In this document: positions 10,501-18,806 of the stretch, one piece after another | How the letters are laid out: each line of letters starts with the position of its first letter | How positions within the stretch are numbered: position 1 is the first letter of the stretch | Source: Plasmodium relictum | Taxonomy: Eukaryota; Apicomplexa; Aconoidasida; Haemosporida; Plasmodiidae | Assembly (NCBI RefSeq): GCF_900005765.1 | Contig: NC_041687.1 | Span: forward strand, 310,001 to 374,000 | DNA: 64,000 nt | Direction of reading: 5' to 3' | The notes under the pieces: generated by a model | What the model was told of the DNA's origin: nothing | Databases searched by the model: none | What the model saw: the letters and a program-made list of their open reading frames with translations, nothing else | Made by a program: the position numbers and the translations under genes

Positions 10501-11556
10501 AAGGCAGGTGTTGATGAAAATAATGATTTAGATAATATTTATTTTAAGGATTACTCAAAGAATTTGTATGTAGATGAAAAAAATTACGAAAAAATTAATC
10601 ATTATTTAAATCAAATAAAAAAACAAGCGGAAAATTACTTTGTTGAAAAAGACAATAAAAACAAAATAAAAAATTTTAATATAAAATTAATACTAAAAAG
10701 AAAAAAATATTCAGAATTTTGGGAAATGTTTTTCCATATTTTACTCAATTTTTGTAATGTATATGAACTAAATTCTGTTCACTATAATTCTAATGAAATA
10801 AATAAAGATCCTCAAAAAAATTGTTATCATAAGTTAATTAATAAAACGTACAATTATTATTTTGATTTTGATAAAAATAACTGGGAAGAAATAAATAAAA
10901 ATGATAAATGTGATTTTTCCATTAAAGAAAATAGAAACTATTCCTTTTATTGTGACAAGAAATATAGTACTAATGACTTCGATAAGAATAGTAAATTATT
11001 ATCAAATAATTTATATTATGATAATAATATTAACTATAATAAAAAACACAGTAGGTATCTTAATGATGATAATGTAATTAAGCTAAAAAAGAGAAATTTA
11101 AACACACCACTTATTAAGGAGAAGATAGACAATTCTCTAGGTAACAATAATAAATATTTCTTTATAAAAAATTCTATTTCTAATTTTAAAAATATAAGAA
11201 AAACATTGTATGTCAACAAGCATAATATAGAAAAAAATAAAAATAAGGATATTAACAAGGAAGACTCTTACACAAACGGAAAAGGAAGTAAGTTAATAAA
11301 TAAAAGAAAATTAATTTTTTTTGAAAATGAACAAAATAAAACAAAATGTAGAAAATTAAATAATGAAAAATACTATACTGAATGTGATTACAACAATGCT
11401 AAAAAATCTACAAAATATATTACTAAACTAATGAAGAAAAAAGCAATATTCATTCTTTTAAATTTAAAAAGAATAATTGAAAGAATATTCGATGATGATG
11501 AAGAGAAACAGAGAATTTTATTAAGTGAACTTTATACTGCTGCTACTTTTTTTTAA
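4531..11556 (+). CDS. BUB1-like serine/threonine protein kinase, very large
   Basis: A single exon of 2,341 residues starting at an ATG after a T-rich spacer. The kinase domain lies near residues 1565-2100. It has a glycine loop CGKGLNGSIF, the ATP lysine in LLACKVQ (about K1589), a catalytic loop HGDIKIDNFL (H1739, D1741, N1746; no Arg, as in BUB1) and a DFG-equivalent LIDIGRGID (D1812). The later blocks YHIDFIGIA and SEFWEMFFHILLN match the BUB1 signatures around IDYFGVA and WNEFFHVMLN. Family knowledge: BUB1 acts at kinetochores in the spindle checkpoint and phosphorylates histone H2A. Asn/Lys-rich insertions interrupt the domain, notably between HGDIK and DIGRG. Residues about 760-1005 are a Glu/Lys repeat, listed separately. 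The N-terminal 500 residues contain hydrophobic and aromatic helices, but I could not recognise a clear Mad3/BUB1 TPR block. All core catalytic residues are present, so activity is plausible. Confidence 0.8.
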   Translation: MFKKDIKNIYIKNYIKKIYIVKRYNENNTIEEKKSSILYKDFNDFIIILVNIRKYEKTLKKLKSDKSKSDFSKILLEYLDFYIANFGYKFHSFILEYKSDLITNDLNNCYVIDKLKKCHIESVVRNEYSRILFKYDSIKYLLYYIKKHIILFDTFNTNFQKLLVKYLSFALNPLNLLIFVYLKVYNKNGMNIKEENVCNKKKTNNQIICENKESTENNIELSNELCMNNLNKSQIFDSSNFFCNDLYSFICFYGEYITKYTIIRCYSEICANKEPIKRKLKIYHWIKNKIRNDLIQKICSNKCYKNLKLSDQINENIFNFYESNLNKYSQNLKRFTEVGSGFKCIKMSHKNFSYIYELVLLLYFIKKCLFNLNENINMFFQVFLYSLFKTIKMIIIYLYFNLPQYLCHYFLNIYLLFFKSKKKQVNDVLKKMKNTYKNIMSHIYIQKKIYFKEKICKYTGIKKPIEDKKRSNKTTFVKVNVNNVEGKKYKKILNLTYFEIKNYNGKKQNRNELRKFKIIHSYGAVIQLKYNNELFLREKKKNNKKKFQKKKKKKKIRFIYPNRFESMKRYSLLYRIILKNKFKKNRRSTITDLNIQENSMNYLLDNALINNYNDNSALKNDEYFNYNKINTNSRENYYYKKNILNKLFKSIFDNLCKENKFILNERNKNILNSENNVCNKDNYINYEYSENKKNAKSEENIINEIKEICRTDETNIISSNNIHLHENAQFKNEIKLSNLKLSVSIENNSTENYNENEKNGKNQEKVEKEEIQEKKEKEEIEETEEIQEKKEKEEIQEKKEKEEIQEKKEKEEIQEKVEKEEIQEKKEKEEIEEKEEIQEKKEKEEIQEKVEKEEIQEKEENEEKEEKEEKGQNKGNEKTLEVEEKVEKEEIQEIEEREQNKESEKTLEIEEKVEKEEIQEIEEREQNKENEKKLEVEGKVEKEELQEIEEREENKENEKTLEVVEKVEEEIQDIEEKEEIEEREQSKENEKTLEVEKNEENQLSKIKNLDNGSFSEYENFNNNSVYSNEFSKNNKEKEYYNGNISKEKYCNNINDIRDNVSISCKSDEKYKSYFTEELSTSEKLTSDYDYYLKIKKDKKKININTIGIINKTRKNRKNQEKEKKHIKLQKEICKYKYPKDKKESNTSIENDQKYIKIDIQEKEIIKKKEKKIEILNAGIESINAENEVTEYKQKEIVENEKEKEKREINIKDIEKCNKEVLKEKIENNFSNDKMDNGYYEDNIDSKYYEYEVDTKYNEEKTENKCIEVKIDELNKDTKYTEKDQNLFTSLQSECNKLNENIKQDECKESDESIKKIMENKEDNQSKEVDKKEYENSKKKKDLKKNILDETGLIENDSLSDDTLKTKNSKKLIFNLSLSDSEESLILESVENKKMKTHLNDVKENFFDSDKENDILEKLSESSDLIESYEKKCDKMEDLKILHEHFELKHEYNDAKNVEVDKSFIDTCEIYLNEKLATKRTSCNKFKLVIIYLFDHYIIGGINLINPYKSGENERYVYFTNIQSNINDIDHTKIFRYNDKELIETFKRNSEICLLSDKNEKRIMKILSKCGKGLNGSIFKCKINGKLLACKVQHKLILAKKEIYFSYLLKVRKCNKFNKYSKNSDSYYSNKNIFFEIYEHENKYIFPDELHYKVNHEADNSITESSKIANEIKRNDKNQNKDKGLSILLMKTHNYVITLNELINNFIRKNHKCINEELILFILYQIIVAVLQLHVLDILHGDIKIDNFLIIKNEKLCDGGRNNINNNYKKKKEKKDYNTKKKEKNYILNDKLNNYDKNTFLKNEFPLNLFLIDIGRGIDVKNFKKYLFYGEKNCDCYSFLNESIYNYHIDFIGIAQIASCLLFYKHIGHMKYKYEHSIEDKNNIIVNNLGITYSTHNNHFFDNKKKKKNLITTNNNKYREIENFIKLKEKIYQEKKEIKDDKPFKNHPREYKNNMLHGIDKVKYCNDGNNNKKKEQKQDGYQYNEKENKINKAGVDENNDLDNIYFKDYSKNLYVDEKNYEKINHYLNQIKKQAENYFVEKDNKNKIKNFNIKLILKRKKYSEFWEMFFHILLNFCNVYELNSVHYNSNEINKDPQKNCYHKLINKTYNYYFDFDKNNWEEINKNDKCDFSIKENRNYSFYCDKKYSTNDFDKNSKLLSNNLYYDNNINYNKKHSRYLNDDNVIKLKKRNLNTPLIKEKIDNSLGNNNKYFFIKNSISNFKNIRKTLYVNKHNIEKNKNKDINKEDSYTNGKGSKLINKRKLIFFENEQNKTKCRKLNNEKYYTECDYNNAKKSTKYITKLMKKKAIFILLNLKRIIERIFDDDEEKQRILLSELYTAATFF
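6814..7530 (+). repeat. Glu/Lys-rich coding repeat inside the BUB1-like kinase
   Basis: A coding minisatellite with two layers. The first half iterates a unit like KEEIQEKKE, with variants in which KK becomes KV. The second half iterates a longer unit beginning roughly REQNKENEKTLEVEEKVEK. On the complementary strand it reads as an apparent Phe/Leu-rich frame of 130 codons, which is a shadow. The protein segment should be highly acidic, disordered or a single long helix. Confidence 0.85.
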
Positions 11557-12387
11557 GTATATTTCTTTTTATTCATTTTTATAATTAATCTTCCAATATA
11601 ATTTTATATTATTACTAGAAACTGTATTTTATTTTTTATTTTATGTATGAATTTTGTGAATATTTACCTCTTTTTTTTTTCATTTTTCATGCATTTAATT
11701 TTTTTTTTTTTCTTTTTATATTTGATCAACAATCAAGAAGTTTAATTATTTCTTAGTAATAATCTTTCCTTTTTTTTTTTTTTTTGTTAAATTACAAAAA
11801 TTTAATTTTAAATATTATCTCAATGCACAATTAAATTTGGGGATATTCAATACAGAATATATTTTTAAATTATCTTGAAAAAAAAAATGATATTGGTAGT
11901 AATAATTAAATTTTACTTTTTTTTTTTAAAATTTACAATAATTAAATTGTCGTAAAATTTCATAAATGTTTATTCATAAAATTATATTTTAATTTTTATA
12001 TAATATACCTTATAAAAAAAAACTATCAGTAAAGTTATAATTTGATAAAGTATTGGGGAGTGCTTAAGATTATGAATATTTGTTTATTGTAAATGGATTA
12101 AAAAAAAGAAAAAGAAAAAAAAAAAATACATTATAATATTTTAGTTGATTCAAGAGTATCTTTAAAATTAAATTGCTGTTATTTGGAATATTATACAATA
12201 TAATATAATATTAATTATTACATGACTTTTTATAATCAAAGGGCAATATGCTACAATATAAATTTCTTATGTTTCCTAACAGTTCAAAAGTATTTTACAT
12301 TTTGTTAGTTTTATTTCATTTGTTTCGTTCTTTTTAAATACACATAGCAATATTTTAGTAATTAAAAGGTTTTTATCTTTTTATAAA
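11557..12387. other. Intergenic region between the kinase and COQ4
   Basis: About 830 bases of AT-rich spacer with several poly-T tracts (for example 11760-11786). I see no gene, RNA or structured element. Confidence 0.6.
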
Positions 12388-13455
12388 ATGTACAATTTTG
12401 TAAAAATATTTCGATCAAATTTTATAGATGTAAATACTTTAAATAAGCTGGAGATTTTTTTTAAAAACATATTCAGAATATATAAAGCTCCTGGTAGAAC
12501 TCATCTGTTAGCTCATGCAGCTGATATGTCATCAGTATATGCAGTAAAAAATATTTATAATTATATGAAAGATGATGAAGAAGGAAAATTAATATTAAAA
12601 GAGAAGCCTTTATTAATAAGACAAGAAGTTCATTTTAATGAATTAAAAAAATTACCTAGAAATACATTAGGATATAAATATATGGAATTTTTAGAAACAT
12701 GTAAAATACATGCTCATAATAGAGAAGTTGCTCATTTTTTTAATGATGTAAACTATTCATATATATTAACTAGATACAGACAAATACATGATATAGCACA
12801 TGTAGTTTATAATTTAAATATATCAATTGAATCAGAAGCAGCACTCAAATTAATAGAATTGATACAAACAAAATTACCTATAACACTTCTAGCAATTATA
12901 GTTGCACCTTTTATGACCCCTTTATATCGCTTTCAGTATATTTTCAAAGATAAAATTCCCCCCAAATTTTTAAGTACTGATTTTGATTTTACATATAATG
13001 ATTTATTCAATTATATCGATGAATTGTCCATTAAGCAATATGATTATGATTTAACTGATTACTTCCATGTAGATAAAAGAGAAGATCCTCTTTTCTATTC
13101 CAAATTATATAAATGCTATTTTGATAATCTAAATAATTCTTCCTATGTAAGAGGATCTATTATGTATGGCTTTGAAAATAAAAGTACTAACGATATTTTT
13201 TACGATAAATTAAACAATGAATATATATATTTAAAAAATAATGAAAAAAAATATCTTCTTTTTCAATATAAACCGAGAAAAATATTATTACAACAATTAT
13301 ATCCATGGGCATACAAATCAGGTATATCAGCAACAAAACCTTTACATTCTATTTATGTTGAAAAATGGCTAGATAAGGATATTGATTTATTCAGAAAACA
13401 ATATAATATAATACCCCTTCCATCACACTTAAATTTAATGGCTGGAATTAACTAA
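12388..13455 (+). CDS. COQ4: Ubiquinone biosynthesis protein COQ4
   Basis: A single exon of 355 residues. The COQ4 signature HDxxHx11E is present as H134-D135-I-A-H138 ... E150. It is followed by the conserved run SEAALKLIELIQTKLPITLLA and a C-terminal WAYKSGISATKPLHSIYVEKWLDKDID block typical of the family. COQ4 belongs to the mitochondrial inner-membrane CoQ synthesis complex and binds zinc or a lipid intermediate; recent work gives it a decarboxylase/hydroxylase role on the CoQ ring. In Plasmodium ubiquinone is needed mainly as electron acceptor for dihydroorotate dehydrogenase. An insertion of about 80 residues (residues 205-290, Asp/Asn/Tyr-rich) makes it longer than typical COQ4. The N-terminus MYNFVKIFRSNF is basic and hydrophobic, consistent with a mitochondrial presequence. 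Confidence 0.93.
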   Translation: MYNFVKIFRSNFIDVNTLNKLEIFFKNIFRIYKAPGRTHLLAHAADMSSVYAVKNIYNYMKDDEEGKLILKEKPLLIRQEVHFNELKKLPRNTLGYKYMEFLETCKIHAHNREVAHFFNDVNYSYILTRYRQIHDIAHVVYNLNISIESEAALKLIELIQTKLPITLLAIIVAPFMTPLYRFQYIFKDKIPPKFLSTDFDFTYNDLFNYIDELSIKQYDYDLTDYFHVDKREDPLFYSKLYKCYFDNLNNSSYVRGSIMYGFENKSTNDIFYDKLNNEYIYLKNNEKKYLLFQYKPRKILLQQLYPWAYKSGISATKPLHSIYVEKWLDKDIDLFRKQYNIIPLPSHLNLMAGIN

Positions 13456-13770
13456 ATGTAAGCTCATGATTTCTTTATAATCCTATAAAAAAAAAAAAAA
13501 ATGATTTTGTTCTCAGTTGATACATTTTCTTTTATTTTATTTTTTTTATATCATACTTTTTTATGTGAAACTATTTTAGTTTATGTTTTATCAAATTTAA
13601 AAATATATTTATTTTACTATCTTTTTTTTTTTTTTTTAATGGATTCTAGTATCCTTAAAATATTGTTTTTGCATATTATAACTATTATAATTTTCTAATA
13701 TTAATTTTATATATCCTCATCTCGCTATTAAAATTCTTTTTTTTTTTTAAGTTTTTATAGTTTTTTAATA
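13456..13770. other. Convergent 3' spacer after COQ4
   Basis: Short spacer between convergent transcription units. It contains a poly-A tract at 13487-13501 and several T tracts. A 65-codon Phe/Leu-rich frame at 13501-13698 lies here but has no domain and looks like chance. Confidence 0.5.
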
Positions 13771-13903
13771 TTATTTAGTTTTTAAAGAATCTAATTTATC
13801 TTTAATATTTCTTCTATTTAATTTAAAACTATAAGTCATCCATTTCTTTAATTTATTTATTTCCATATGTTCTTTTTTCATATTCAACCTTTTTTTCAAT
13901 CTC
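13771..13903 (-). CDS. Candidate terminal exon of the degenerate helicase (or a separate small exon)
   Basis: On the minus strand a good acceptor (TTTACTTTGCAG) precedes an open segment of about 44 codons. It encodes a strongly basic peptide (RLKKRLNMKKEHMEINKLKK...) ending in LDSLKTK and a stop at 13771. It lies just downstream of the pseudohelicase frame, which otherwise ends in a homopolymer-derived Phe run. A phase-2 donor inside that frame (ATGAG|GTTCAA) would join in phase and replace the Phe run by this basic tail. The donor is weak, so the link is tentative. Confidence 0.35.
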
Positions 13904-14133
13904 CTGCAAAGTAAAATAACATAAAATATAATATAATAGTGTAAATTAGTACATAACATAATAGGGTGAAAAATAAAGAAGAGTTTAAAATAAAATATGA
14001 TAAAATACAATAAAACCAATAGAATACATAATATAAAAAATAGTATAAAATATTGTTAAATACATTTTTATCAACTTTAATATAAATAGATTAATTATAA
14101 AAAATTTAAATAAGATAACAAATTCATTATTCT

Positions 14134-16353
14134 TTAAATAAAAAAAAAAAAAAATTTCTTTTGCTTGAACCTCATAGATTTTTTAGACTTGTATGTTCCT
14201 TTTTTAACATATGTACTTCTATAATTTTTTTCATAATTGTTATATAAAATATACATATTTATTTTTTTATATTTTTCTATATTTTCTTTCAAGTTCTTAT
14301 TTTTATGTATTATATTATATATGTCTTCAGCTATTGATAAAATATATCCTCTTTTGCAGTATAAATAATTTTGAATAAAAAAATTGATATCACCTATACT
14401 TCTTTTGAAATTTAATAAATTATTTAGAAAATCAATCATTTTGCTTTTGGTATTTAATAAAATATTTTTTTCTATAATAAATGTTATAAAAGAATAACTC
14501 TTATTTTTAAAATTTTTTTTGAATAACTTTTTTTTTTGTATATAATATAATGATGCAGATATAAAAGAATGCCCATACTTTTCATAAATTTTATTAGCTT
14601 CTTCTAAATGTTTATTATCATCGATAATAACATTCTGAATTTCTTCAATTAGAAAGTTAATAAAATTATTCTTCATTACCTTTAAAGGAGGTAACATATA
14701 ATTTGTAAAATTAATAAGATTATTTAATATTTCATACTGTTTATATTGCTTTTTATTATAAAACAAGATAGATTCAATATGCCCATCAAATGTATTAGTT
14801 TCACTTTTAAAATGAAAATTATTATCAGTTTTATTCTTAAATCCTTCTATTGTGTGATTTTTTATTTTAAAAAAACTATTTGATAACATATCTACGTACG
14901 TATTTACATTTTCTACAAACGTATAATGAATGTATAAATTTGCATTAATTTCATATGCTTTTTTGATATTTTTATCATTCGTAATTAATATGTAATCATC
15001 ACTTTTATTAAAAGTATTTATAATATTACTTTTACATTTTATTTTATACGTGTGAGGTAGGAATATACATGGTATATAAGAATTGATAAAATTGTAGAAA
15101 GAATATATATCATTTTTATTGTAATAAATTATAATTTTCTTATTTTTATTCTCATTCAGAAGATAAAATAGTATTAAGAACTTTTTATCTTCATTTAATG
15201 GAGCATTAATACTCATATGTTTACAGTCGTTTTTTTTATATTCATGTAAATCAAAGCAATTAAAATTATTTATATTAGAATAAAATTCGTTTTTAAAAGC
15301 ATTCAAATTTTTTTCAAATTTAATGTTATATTTTATACTTTTTAGATATTGTAATATTTCTTTTATAATCCATTCATCATATATTTTATTTAATAAAAGA
15401 ATTTGTAAATTATGACCTCCTACTTGCTTTTCTTTACATATTTTTAAAATATTTTTTAATATATTAGATTTTTTATTTTTATATATTTCATATATATCAT
15501 CTACAACAAAAAAATTTATATGATCAAACAAAATACTGAAATCATAATTATCACTAAAATTTTCTATGTTTAGAATAATAATATTATATAAAAAAAAATT
15601 ACTTTTTATATTATCAACATTTTTTTCGTTAGATATTATATGTGTTGATATATCTATACTTTTTAACTTTATTATTGTTTCATACAATAGCGAAATTTGC
15701 TCCTTTGAGCACCCTAAAAATAATACACAATTATCTAAGAATATATTTTTTTTTTTTATCTTTTCATTAGTTACATTTTCGATAGATGTATTTTTACTAG
15801 AAACAATATCATTAGGGATACTATGGTTTATTATATTTTTGTTTAATGTATTTGATTTTACTGAATTTATTTTATAAAAAGAATAAATAATATATGATAT
15901 CATACAATCAGAATACATTAAATTCATAAAAACATTACTATACTTCAATAATTCTATTATTAAATATTGATATACATACAAGTAATGTATATTATTCTTA
16001 CTTAAGAAATCTTTTATATAAATGTTACTTATTTTGTCTATTTCTACTATTTCATTTTTATCAGATGAATACGACTTTTCTTCTTCATATGATATTTTAT
16101 TTAAATATATGCTTTCATTATATTTTTTTTTTTTATTATGTTGAAATTTTTTTTTTAAAAAATAATTTTTAAATTCCTTCTTTTTTGTTGATGAAATAAT
16201 AAATTTTCTTTTATCACTCTTGTTATATTTTCCTTTAAGTATAGTATAGTTACAATATTGCGTATGTGATTTTGTAATTCCATTATGCTTATATCCATAT
16301 AAAATTCTTTTAAATTCATCAAATCCAAAATAGTATATTCTTTTATTTAGCAT
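14134..16353 (-). CDS. Degenerate DEAD-box helicase-like protein of the DDX21/RH3 type with GUCT-like C-terminus
   Basis: Read from the first ATG at 16353 (739 residues). The frame stays open upstream to about 16429 without an ATG, so another exon could precede it. Alignment by eye to DDX21/plant RH3 helicases follows both RecA-like domains. The segment where the P-loop GTGKT should be reads NLMYSDCMISY, motif II DEAD reads VDDIYE (near residue 282), the SAT motif is replaced by LLNK, and the HRxGRTGR region reads YVDMLSNSF. RecA2 framework is retained: KKIIIYYNKND, IINTFNKSDDYILITND, ANLYIHYTFVEN. After it come the family's dimerisation helix (ANKIYEKYGHSFISASLYYI, as in KLYEEKGTDALAAALAHL) and a GUCT-like fold with YLYCKRGYILSIAEDI. 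RH3 proteins assemble plastid ribosomes and introns, so an apicoplast role is possible. It is unlikely to hydrolyse ATP. Confidence 0.7.
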   Translation of the reverse strand: MLNKRIYYFGFDEFKRILYGYKHNGITKSHTQYCNYTILKGKYNKSDKRKFIISSTKKKEFKNYFLKKKFQHNKKKKYNESIYLNKISYEEEKSYSSDKNEIVEIDKISNIYIKDFLSKNNIHYLYVYQYLIIELLKYSNVFMNLMYSDCMISYIIYSFYKINSVKSNTLNKNIINHSIPNDIVSSKNTSIENVTNEKIKKKNIFLDNCVLFLGCSKEQISLLYETIIKLKSIDISTHIISNEKNVDNIKSNFFLYNIIILNIENFSDNYDFSILFDHINFFVVDDIYEIYKNKKSNILKNILKICKEKQVGGHNLQILLLNKIYDEWIIKEILQYLKSIKYNIKFEKNLNAFKNEFYSNINNFNCFDLHEYKKNDCKHMSINAPLNEDKKFLILFYLLNENKNKKIIIYYNKNDIYSFYNFINSYIPCIFLPHTYKIKCKSNIINTFNKSDDYILITNDKNIKKAYEINANLYIHYTFVENVNTYVDMLSNSFFKIKNHTIEGFKNKTDNNFHFKSETNTFDGHIESILFYNKKQYKQYEILNNLINFTNYMLPPLKVMKNNFINFLIEEIQNVIIDDNKHLEEANKIYEKYGHSFISASLYYIQKKKLFKKNFKNKSYSFITFIIEKNILLNTKSKMIDFLNNLLNFKRSIGDINFFIQNYLYCKRGYILSIAEDIYNIIHKNKNLKENIEKYKKINMYILYNNYEKNYRSTYVKKGTYKSKKSMRFKQKKFFFFFI

Positions 16354-17289
16354 ATTACTATATGAAATATTCAAAAACAGAAACTTATAATCTCTGATAT
16401 AGGGTTGTAGTTCCTTTTTTTCTTTTTAATTTTTTTAAATATATTTTTCGTTAAGTAATTTTTTATATATCTTTTCATATATTTCATTTATCCATAATTC
16501 CTATATATGTAATTTATTTTTATTTATTTATTTTTTTTTTTTTTTTGAGCAATTCTATTAAGTATTTATTATATAAATTTTTTAGATAATTTATATAAAA
16601 TTTAAATATATATATTATATACATATATTTATTCATTTAACTATTTATTTATTATAATTAATAACGTTTACATTATTTTTTTATTTTTTTAATTCTACGT
16701 GTTTTTATTTCCTTCCCTTATTTTTACAAAAAAAATTAATTTATATTCAATTTTCTTTTCATTTTTCTAAAGGAAATAAAAACATATTTATTCCTTTATT
16801 AAAATATACATAATAAATGAAAATTATGTGTATCTTTTTAATACATTTTATATTCTTTTTTCTTGTAGTCTTTTTACTTGAACTTTCGAAATGATCCATC
16901 TCTTTAATTTTTTTTTTTTTTTATGTATAAAATACATACTTTTAATTTTTTTTCCAAAAATTCTTCATTTTGACTTTAAAATTTTTAATATCAATAATTT
17001 ATGCTAATTTTTCTTTAATAGAATAATATTTATAAATATATTTTTCTATATTATAGTGTATATGTAATAATTTTTTACTAGTAGCAATTTCATTAATAAT
17101 ATAATTATATTTTTTATACTCATAAGATATTTTATTATTATTAGTACTTTTTTTTTTTTAATTTTGTAAATATAATTAACAAATATTTTTTATTATGAAA
17201 ACATATTTTTATACCCATATGTTTATGTAAATATACAATATATACACACATATATATATATATATGCATATTTTTTTTATTTTTTTAAA
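16354..17289. other. Divergent intergenic region between pseudohelicase and RPA32-like gene
   Basis: About 935 bases between two divergently transcribed genes, so it should hold both promoters. Poly-T tracts (16530-16547, 16909-16922, 17150-17160) and a TA run near 17250-17264 are the only structure seen. Confidence 0.5.
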
Positions 17290-17862
17290 ATGTCTGGCTT
17301 ATTAACTAATTTAAATATAGAAGGCGGTTATTTTAATGAAGAGTTAAAAGAAGAAGCAAATGAATCTAATTTTATGTATACCAACATTAGTATGCTAATA
17401 AGAGCTTATAACAAAGATAAAAATAAATTGATGCTCTTAAATAAAAAATTAAATTTAATTAAAATAGTTGGATTTGTTATAAATATTGAAGAAAAAAAAG
17501 AATTCGTAGTTTATACAATAGATGATACAACTGGTTATATAAAAGCAAAATTACTTTTAACGTATTCATTAAATTCTTATAATGAAACTAAAGAAGATAT
17601 AAAAGTTAATGATATAATACAGATATTTGGTATTTGTAACACTGTTAGTATTAATGAGGATTTAACTATTTCAATAAGTTCAATTAACAAATTAAATTCT
17701 TTTAATTATTTGTGCCATCACCATTTATTAGTTTTTCATAACTATTTAAAATATATAGAAAATGATAAAAAAAATTTAACAGAAAAAGCAAAAAATGAAT
17801 ATGATGAAAATGCTTCTGGAAAAAATAATGAAAATCCTTTTTTTAATTCTTTTTTTTATTAA
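17290..17862 (+). CDS. RPA32 (RPA2)-like single-stranded DNA-binding protein
   Basis: A single exon of 190 residues dominated by one OB fold. The segment from LIKIVGFVINIEEKKEFVVY through TIDDTTGYIKAK matches the strand pattern of RPA32, where VTIVGIIR precedes NIVYKIDDMT. The fold ends with INKLNSFNYLCHHHLLVFHNYL, equivalent to the RPA32 helix that packs in the trimer core. RPA32 is the middle subunit of replication protein A, which coats ssDNA in replication and repair. The Ser-rich phosphorylated N-terminus of animal RPA32 is missing; the first 30 residues are acidic. No C-terminal winged helix is visible: only about 35 low-complexity residues follow the fold. STN1 shares the fold, but the TIDD-TG motif fits RPA32 better. 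Confidence 0.75.
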   Translation: MSGLLTNLNIEGGYFNEELKEEANESNFMYTNISMLIRAYNKDKNKLMLLNKKLNLIKIVGFVINIEEKKEFVVYTIDDTTGYIKAKLLLTYSLNSYNETKEDIKVNDIIQIFGICNTVSINEDLTISISSINKLNSFNYLCHHHLLVFHNYLKYIENDKKNLTEKAKNEYDENASGKNNENPFFNSFFY

Positions 17863-18806
17863 AATATCTTCTTTTTAATTTTACAAAAATTTATATATTT
17901 TATTTTTTATAGAAGTAATAAGAATTATTTTTTTATGATTGTTATAAAATTATGATTTTTTTGCAAAATTAATCTTTTTCTTTTTTTTTTTTAATTTTCA
18001 AATTTGAAAAATATACTCTAATTTTTTTTTTTTTTTTTACACAAATTATATGAATGTTCATAATTTTAAAACTACATTTAAAAAAAAAATTTACTTCTTT
18101 ACGAAAGTCCAACATCGTTAGTATTTTAAATATTTCCAAACTGTTAAATTTTTTTTGTATTCTTAATATTTAAACTTATAAAAAGATTTATGTATGCTTC
18201 AAAAAAAATATTGAATTATTTAATAATTTAAAAAGATTTTTTTTTTTCTATATTAAATTATTTGTATACGTATTTTTTATTTAAAAGTATAAACCTATTT
18301 CACATTTTTTTTATAAATGGATAAATATTCATTTAATTTTTTATGGTAATTTCTTTTCTTTTTTCTAATAATAAAATTATTATTTATTTTTTTTTTAACT
18401 AAAATTCTGTTAATTGAAAAAAGTGTTAATCTTAAGAAACTTTTTTTACTTTATTTAAAATACTTGATTACAAGTTATTTATGGCACATAAATTTTCTAA
18501 TTATAGATATAATAAAAAATATAATAGGTTATTATTTTAAATAAAAAAATATTTAGAAAATATTCTACCTCAAGAGAAAAAAGTACTTCAAAAAAATTCA
18601 ATTTTTATAGATTTAATTTTGCTTTTTATTTTCGTAAACTTCTGTTTAAGATATAAATACATATATCTAATGTGTTTTTTCTTTTTTTCTTTTTTTTGTT
18701 GAAAAAAATATAACGTATAATTTTATTTTTTTTATTTTTTAACATTATATTTTTGTTTATATTATTCAACTATTTTTACTATTTTAATTTTTTTTTTTTT
18801 TAAAGT
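17863..18806. other. Intergenic spacer before the RTRAF gene
   Basis: About 940 bases, AT-rich, with multiple poly-T tracts, including one ending just upstream of the next ATG (18789-18800). I see no gene or structured RNA. Confidence 0.5.

Noticed and set aside
13501-13698. 65-codon Phe/Leu-rich frame after COQ4
   Set aside because: T-rich 3' spacer translation, with no domain or conserved feature.
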